64,000 nucleotides of DNA from Rhizobium sp. ASV20 (lineage in GTDB: Bacteria; Pseudomonadota; Alphaproteobacteria; Rhizobiales; Rhizobiaceae). The position numbers were made by a program, and so were the translations under genes. Positions 59,487 through 64,000 of the stretch are shown here, one piece after another; the first letter of the stretch is position 1, and each line of letters begins with the position of its first letter. Location: assembly GCF_016429015.1 (NCBI RefSeq), contig NZ_JAELTU010000009.1, positions 18,720 through 82,719 of the forward strand. The letters run 5' to 3'. A model generated the notes under the pieces. The model was given only the letters and a program-made list of their open reading frames with translations, was not told the origin of the DNA and searched no databases.

Positions 59487-61061
59487 CTAGTTGTAACCGC
59501 GCACCGCCCGGAATGCGCTGACCAGATCGCCTCGTCCATCGAACACGCGTCCCGAGGTCTCTTGCGCGAGGGCGTCCAGCTGCCGCTTGTCGGCATCGCC
59601 GAAAGTGATGCCGAACACCGGTACATGCGGATTTACCGATGCCCAGCGGCTCATGAAATCGCGATTGGCATCGTCGGACTTGCCGTCAGTCATGATGACG
59701 ATGGCGGGTAGATAGGACGGCAGGTTTTGCGTGCCTCTCATCCAGTCGAGCGCCCGGCCTGCACAGGCATACATATCCGTGCCGCCACCGGCTCGCTGTC
59801 GCGAAACCCTGTCGACGAGTATCTTCTGCTGGGTCGGGTTTCCCGAACCTTCGTAGGTCGCGCGCACGTTGGCATCGAAGGGAATGACCATGATGCGATC
59901 GGCAGGCGTCCATTGCGCCAGCACCTTGCCGGTTTCATCCGGATTGAACAGGAACCGCATTGCCGCCTGCAACTGTCCCTCACCCTGACCTTCCATCGAC
60001 CCGGAAAAATCCAGGCAGAGGGCCGTCAGCGACGGTTTGCGCAATGCCACCTGATAGAGATCGAGCGCCTGGCGGATAACGGCAGGCTCCGGCATGCGAA
60101 CAGCAGTGACCAACCGGGTCGGATCGAAGTTCCAAGACGGATCCGGCTTGGCGGCGACGTCGGCAAACGGGATACGGCGGCCCGTATCGGCAATGCGCTT
60201 CTGCACCGGTCCCGAACGGAGATATTCGATGAGCTGGTTGAAGAAGGTCTCGACCTCCTGCCCTCGCCCGTGATCGACGAAGCCGATCGGCGAGTCCGCC
60301 ACCACAACGCCATCGGCCGGATAGATGGCGTAGAGCGGCTCCTTGCCCATACCCACCAGCTTGTCGTTCGTTTCCTTCAGCACCGCCTCGTAGTTCCACA
60401 TGGCGTCGTAGAGAACGCCCTTCCTCGCCGAATCCGTATAGAGATCCGCCAGCCAGCCCGAAGAGCCGGAAGAACGCTCGACACCGCCAAGGAGCGAGCG
60501 GACGGCATCTTGAACCTCGGGCTTGTCGAGATCACCCGGCTCGATGACGGGCTTGTTGCCGAGCGCGCTGGACAACATGCCGAGATAGGCGCTGGCACCG
60601 GAATTGGATTGGGTGGCCGACGTCATGAGAAACTTCAGCGAGCCGTTCTTCACCGCCGCCAGGATGTCCTTCATGTAAACCGGTTTGCCGGTCCAGCCGA
60701 GCGCATCGGCCTTGGATTTGCGCACGCCGAGAATGACCGGCATCTGGGCGACCGAAGTGAGCGATTTCACCCGACGCTTGGCGTCGAACATGTCGACCCA
60801 GACACTCGATGCGGGCCAAACGGCATCCTGCTCGACACCCTTCTCGCTTTGGAGAGCAAGCCCGATATCCAGCGTACCCTCGTAAGAGAAGGTGCAAGCC
60901 GCCTTCTTTTCCTTGCAAAACTCCTCGACGATCGGCTGAAGAACCGTATTCTCCGAGCCGGAAACGATCGAGAATTTCGGGCCTTGGCCGCCAACGTCAC
61001 AACTGCTCAGCGCAATACCTGCTACGAGCGTCAGACCGGTCACGAATGCGCGGATCATCAT
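59487..61061 (-). CDS. Lipoprotein with substrate-binding and von Willebrand A domains
   Basis: A 524-aa secreted lipoprotein: a signal peptide ending in the lipobox LSSC (C20), a periplasmic-binding-like domain (~30-320, VSGSENTVLQPIVEEF) and a C-terminal VWA domain with a complete MIDAS (DFSGSM near 353-358 and TDGKSDD near 468-474). VWA domains bind protein partners through a metal. The pairing of SBP and VWA in one protein is known in the TelA gene neighbourhood; function is not established. Its N-terminal part is paralogous to the exported protein encoded at 57756. Confidence 0.85.
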   Translation of the reverse strand: MMIRAFVTGLTLVAGIALSSCDVGGQGPKFSIVSGSENTVLQPIVEEFCKEKKAACTFSYEGTLDIGLALQSEKGVEQDAVWPASSVWVDMFDAKRRVKSLTSVAQMPVILGVRKSKADALGWTGKPVYMKDILAAVKNGSLKFLMTSATQSNSGASAYLGMLSSALGNKPVIEPGDLDKPEVQDAVRSLLGGVERSSGSSGWLADLYTDSARKGVLYDAMWNYEAVLKETNDKLVGMGKEPLYAIYPADGVVVADSPIGFVDHGRGQEVETFFNQLIEYLRSGPVQKRIADTGRRIPFADVAAKPDPSWNFDPTRLVTAVRMPEPAVIRQALDLYQVALRKPSLTALCLDFSGSMEGQGEGQLQAAMRFLFNPDETGKVLAQWTPADRIMVIPFDANVRATYEGSGNPTQQKILVDRVSRQRAGGGTDMYACAGRALDWMRGTQNLPSYLPAIVIMTDGKSDDANRDFMSRWASVNPHVPVFGITFGDADKRQLDALAQETSGRVFDGRGDLVSAFRAVRGYN

Positions 61062-61065
61062 TACG

Positions 61066-62145
61066 TCACCGCGCCTCGATCATTGCCTTCTTGAGCTCAA
61101 TGGTCATTTTCTGCATCCGCTGCTCGGCCTCGGCTCGCTTGGCGCGGCCATCCTCCTGCACCTTCAGCACACCGCCGATCGTATCGATCAGATCGCGATT
61201 GGCGGCGGCAAGCGTATCGATGTCGACGATACCGCGTTGCGATTGCTGTTCTATGGCAATCGCCTGATCTTTCATCATCTTCGACGCCTGGCGGATCATG
61301 TCGTTTGTGGCGTCGGTAACAGTCTTCTGCAATTCCAGCGCGGACTTCTGCTGTGACAGGCCAAGCAGGATCACCATCTTCTGTTTCCAGGCCGGCACCG
61401 TCAGCGCCGAGGTGGCTTGCAGATTTTCGATCAAGGTCTCGTCACCGGCCTGAACGATACGGATCTGTGGCAATTGCTGGATGCCAAGTTGGCGCGCCTG
61501 CTGCAGATAGAAGACCCGCTTTTCCAGCCGGTCGAGCGCCTGGAGGCTGTCCTGGTAAATCTGCGCCTCCAACATGCCGCCGCCGGGATTGGCGGAGGCA
61601 GCATCGGCGGCACTCTTCAGACGCGGAAGTTCGGTCGCACGGAAGCGTTCGGCAAAAGCCTTGCCCGCCTGCACATAGGCGTCGAGCTGCAGGATGGATT
61701 GCTTGGTTTCCTCGTGCAGATCATCGAGCAGCGCGATATCGCGGCGCAGAACATCCTTATGGCGGTCAAGCTCCAGCCCGATGCGATCGATCTGGCCGGC
61801 AACATCCTCGAACTGCTCCTTGAAACGCTCCAGCCGCGCCCTGAACGAGGAAAACATTCGCGACAGAAAGCCTTCGTCCTTCAGCGAGGCTGGATCGAGC
61901 TTCTTGGATTTAACGATGATATCGGTCAGCAGATTGCCGACTTCACCGAGATCGCGGTTACGGACCTCACGCAAGATACGGTCGGAATAATCCGAGACAG
62001 ACTGCTGCGCGCGATCGCCGTAGACGGAAATGCCGGCGCGATCGGTCAGATCGATAGTATCGCCGATACGTGCGACCTCCGCCGGGTCAGCGGCTACGGC
62101 CGGCAGGGTCTCGCGTGAGGCGGCTGGGATATCGGCATTGCTCAT
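61066..62145 (-). CDS. telA: TelA-family toxic-anion resistance protein
   Basis: A 359-aa cytoplasmic, almost wholly helical protein of the TelA/KlaA family, first linked with tellurite resistance. Visible marks: SDYSDRILREVRNRDLGEVG, GFLSRMFSSFRARLERFKEQFEDVAGQID, LDAYVQAGKAFAERF, and WKQKMVILLGLSQQKSALELQKTVTDATNDMI. Much of it should be coiled coil. The ATG at 62145 is preferred (MSNADIPAA); 62193 adds unlike sequence. It is the first gene of a four-gene operon ending at 57756, with 4-bp, 7-bp and 1-bp-overlap junctions. Confidence 0.9.
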   Translation of the reverse strand: MSNADIPAASRETLPAVAADPAEVARIGDTIDLTDRAGISVYGDRAQQSVSDYSDRILREVRNRDLGEVGNLLTDIIVKSKKLDPASLKDEGFLSRMFSSFRARLERFKEQFEDVAGQIDRIGLELDRHKDVLRRDIALLDDLHEETKQSILQLDAYVQAGKAFAERFRATELPRLKSAADAASANPGGGMLEAQIYQDSLQALDRLEKRVFYLQQARQLGIQQLPQIRIVQAGDETLIENLQATSALTVPAWKQKMVILLGLSQQKSALELQKTVTDATNDMIRQASKMMKDQAIAIEQQSQRGIVDIDTLAAANRDLIDTIGGVLKVQEDGRAKRAEAEQRMQKMTIELKKAMIEAR

Positions 62146-62354
62146 AGGTCGCGCTTTCTCGTCGATAACACGGAGCCGACCGCAAATTTTCAATCGCCCC
62201 CAAGACGATCATTCCCCCGCGCGCCCCACCACAATTCCAGATCGGCGCAGGTGTGAGATAGACTCACCCCCGCGTGCCGACCGTGTCACACAATAGTGAA
62301 ACTTGGATCACAGTTTTATGACGATGATTTCGCGCTTTGCGCGCTGGCGGCGAG

Positions 62355-63182
62355 CTACTGGCATGCCTTGGTGTCGAGAACCTCAAGCTTGGTGAGCTTG
62401 CCGGTCAAGGAGAAATCGCCATAGTCCATGGTGAGATCCCTGGTTATGCCGTTCTCATAAAGCTTGAACGACATGCGATAGACCGGCATCGCATCGCCGG
62501 TAGACTTCTCGTTGAAATAAGCAACAGTTACTGGCCAGAAGGTCGTTTTGGCGAAAGCACCCGCCTTGGCGGCATCGGGATCGTCCGTCGCCGGCGTCTG
62601 CTCCTTGCCCACCACAGTGGTGGCGATCAGCGGCTTATCGCCATCATCGGAGCCATCAAAGACCTGTGCCTCGAAGAAGTTCTTGCCGAGCTTGGCATTG
62701 TGAATGATGTCGAGCATATGCTCCGTCGGGAAACGGCTCTCGATCAACTCGACCTGCTTGCTGTGCGGTTGAGTGAGATCGACCTTTATACCCTTCTGGT
62801 CGTCGATGGCGGCGCCCCGTACATCCTTGTCGAGCTGGCTATCGGTGTAGGACTTGGTCTCGAAGCGAAAGATCCGCTTGCCGAGATCTTCGAACGTGGT
62901 TGTCTGCTGATCGCTGACGCGGGTGGAATCGCCGGTATCGATCTTCGTTACAAAGCGGAAATTGGTGGTGAATCCGGTGCAATCGGAACCGTTGAATTCA
63001 TAAACCATCCGGCCGAACATGCCGGCAATACCAGAGCGATCGGAGGCATCTTTCAGCTCCAGATCATAGACGGCCCGGTGCGCGATCAAGCCGCTCGGGC
63101 CTGCCGCATGCGCCGCCGTGGTACCCAGTGACAGAATGCCCAGCCCCGAAACAACAGTGGCAGCAATACTCGAGCGGAACAT
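62355..63182 (-). CDS. eipB: Cell-envelope integrity protein EipB (DUF1849)
   Basis: A 275-aa periplasmic protein with a signal peptide ending at AHAA. DUF1849 marks: HRAVYDLELKDASDRSGI, GRMVYEFNGSDCTGF, and the C-terminal LTKLEVLDTKACQ. The two cysteines, C68 and C274, match the pair known to form a disulfide in Brucella EipB, which is needed for envelope integrity. It lies 209 bp upstream of telA on the same strand and is divergent from ridA. Confidence 0.92.
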   Translation of the reverse strand: MFRSSIAATVVSGLGILSLGTTAAHAAGPSGLIAHRAVYDLELKDASDRSGIAGMFGRMVYEFNGSDCTGFTTNFRFVTKIDTGDSTRVSDQQTTTFEDLGKRIFRFETKSYTDSQLDKDVRGAAIDDQKGIKVDLTQPHSKQVELIESRFPTEHMLDIIHNAKLGKNFFEAQVFDGSDDGDKPLIATTVVGKEQTPATDDPDAAKAGAFAKTTFWPVTVAYFNEKSTGDAMPVYRMSFKLYENGITRDLTMDYGDFSLTGKLTKLEVLDTKACQ

Positions 63183-63317
63183 TCATTATCTCCTGTTGGA
63201 CTCGCACGCGATGTTATAAGAACGCTTTCGGCTAAAACGAGGCTGCCTGTGCCGATTGACGGAATTTAGTCTTGATGCCGGATTTTTGAAGTTTTTACAA
63301 CAAAACGGGAGATGAAA

Positions 63318-63785
63318 ATGTCCGCTGCCATTGAGGCTCGTCTGAAGGAACTTGGTATCACTTTGCCGCAGGCCGCAGCACCAGCCGCCAACTATGTTCC
63401 CTATGTCATCAGCGGCAATCTTCTCTATCTGTCCGGCCAGCTGCCGATGGAAAACGGCAAGATCGGCGTAACGGGCCACCTCGGCAAAGACGTCGACGTT
63501 GCCGGCGGCCAGCGCGCAGCCGAACTCTGCGCCATCAACATTCTCGCTCAGGCGAAGGCTGCGCTCGGCGGCGATCTCGGCCGTATCAAGCGGCTGATCA
63601 AGTTGAACGGCTTCGTCGCCTCGACACCCGATTTTGTCGAACAACATCTTGTAATCAACGGCGCCTCAAATCTTCTGGCAAATGTACTCGGCGAAGCCGG
63701 CAAACATGCTCGCGCCGCCGTCGGCATGGCAGCTCTGCCGCTCAATGCCGCCGTTGAAATCGATGCCATCCTGGAAATCGCATAA
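63318..63785 (+). CDS. RidA-family (YjgF) protein
   Basis: A 155-aa trimeric RidA-superfamily enzyme of the longer group. RidA proteins hydrolyse reactive enamines/imines from PLP enzymes; for this subgroup the substrate is uncertain. Visible: NYVPYVISGNLLYLSGQLPMENGKI, AINILAQAKAALGG and RAAVGMAALPLNAAVEIDAI. The ATG at 63318 is 6 bp after GGGAG; an ATG at 63312 abuts that site. It overlaps the next gene by one base (TAATG). Confidence 0.88.
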   Translation: MSAAIEARLKELGITLPQAAAPAANYVPYVISGNLLYLSGQLPMENGKIGVTGHLGKDVDVAGGQRAAELCAINILAQAKAALGGDLGRIKRLIKLNGFVASTPDFVEQHLVINGASNLLANVLGEAGKHARAAVGMAALPLNAAVEIDAILEIA

Positions 63786-64000
63786 TGAGCAAGCTTGCCT
63801 GGCTGACCGAGCGCCCCGTCGCCCATCGCGGCTATCATGACATGAACAAGGAAGTCTGGGAGAACACGCTCTCGGCCTTCAGCCGTGCCATTGAAGCGGG
63901 CTTCGCCATCGAGTGCGACCTGCACTACGCCTCTGACGGCGTTCCGGTCGTCTTCCACGACGATGATCTGCAGCGCGTCTGCAATCTGCCGGGCGAAGTG
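63785..64000 (+). CDS. Glycerophosphodiester phosphodiesterase family protein (3' end outside window)
   Basis: The first 72 codons of a GDPD TIM-barrel enzyme that hydrolyses glycerophosphodiesters to glycerol 3-phosphate and an alcohol. The catalytic start AHRGYHDMN, the metal-binding ECDLHYASDG and VVFHDDDLQRV blocks are all visible. It is translationally coupled to the RidA gene (TAATG). The frame is open to base 64000. Confidence 0.88.
   Translation, partial: MSKLAWLTERPVAHRGYHDMNKEVWENTLSAFSRAIEAGFAIECDLHYASDGVPVVFHDDDLQRVCNLPGEV

Overview
The window looks like a piece of the main chromosome of a Rhizobiaceae alphaproteobacterium, most likely Rhizobium in the broad sense. The reasons are the nifR3(dusB)-ntrB-ntrC-ntrY-ntrX-hfq-hflX order, a fused ispDF gene, a pyruvate dehydrogenase E1 beta subunit carrying its own lipoyl domain, an EipB-type envelope protein, and a lexA gene preceded by a GAAC-N7-GAAC operator. 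Almost everything is core housekeeping; the accessory DNA is concentrated in the first 4.3 kb.

Left end (1-4250): a tightly overlapping HK97-type head module (major capsid, gp6-like connector, prohead protease, portal, head-tail adaptor) that stops at a strong terminator with no tail genes after it. One orphan gene follows, and then a tRNA-Lys(UUU) gene whose 3' end faces the phage genes. This could be the end of a decayed prophage or of a satellite that builds its own capsids. 4.3-13.1 kb: a small stress-type membrane protein, a GntR regulator, ferredoxin-NADP reductase, an assimilatory sulfite-reductase operon (cysG, DUF2849, cysI, DUF934), a nucleoside deaminase and mazG. 13.1-25.3 kb: the nitrogen-regulation block dusB-ntrB-ntrC and ntrY-ntrX-dat-hfq-hflX on the minus strand, diverging from ispDF-cinA.

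25.3-38.6 kb: the central-carbon block on the minus strand: (VOC, kdsA), eno, an ftsB-like gene, pdhA-pdhB-pdhC-SGNH hydrolase-lpdA, two GlsB-type membrane proteins, lipA, two tandem P-loop kinase-like genes and a RatA/Coq10-like gene. lipA makes the lipoyl cofactor that PdhB, PdhC and LpdA use, so these genes form one functional unit. 39-43.7 kb: SOS-regulated lexA, convergent comEC, and gltA.

43.7-57.6 kb: the classic translation and envelope supercluster on the minus strand, rpsB-tsf-pyrH-frr-uppS-cdsA-rseP-bamA-lpxD-fabZ-lpxA-lpxI-lpxB. It joins translation, phospholipid and lipid A synthesis and outer-membrane assembly. Its RseP homologue has three tandem PDZ repeats. 57.7-62.2 kb: a four-gene operon (telA, a lipoprotein with substrate-binding and VWA domains, an XpaC-like protein, and a second substrate-binding protein) that looks like an uncharacterised envelope or toxic-anion stress system. 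62.3-64 kb: eipB, then divergent ridA and the start of a glycerophosphodiester phosphodiesterase gene cut by the window edge.

The regions most worth following up are the head-only phage module beside tRNA-Lys, the TelA/VWA/XpaC operon and the triple-PDZ site-2 protease.
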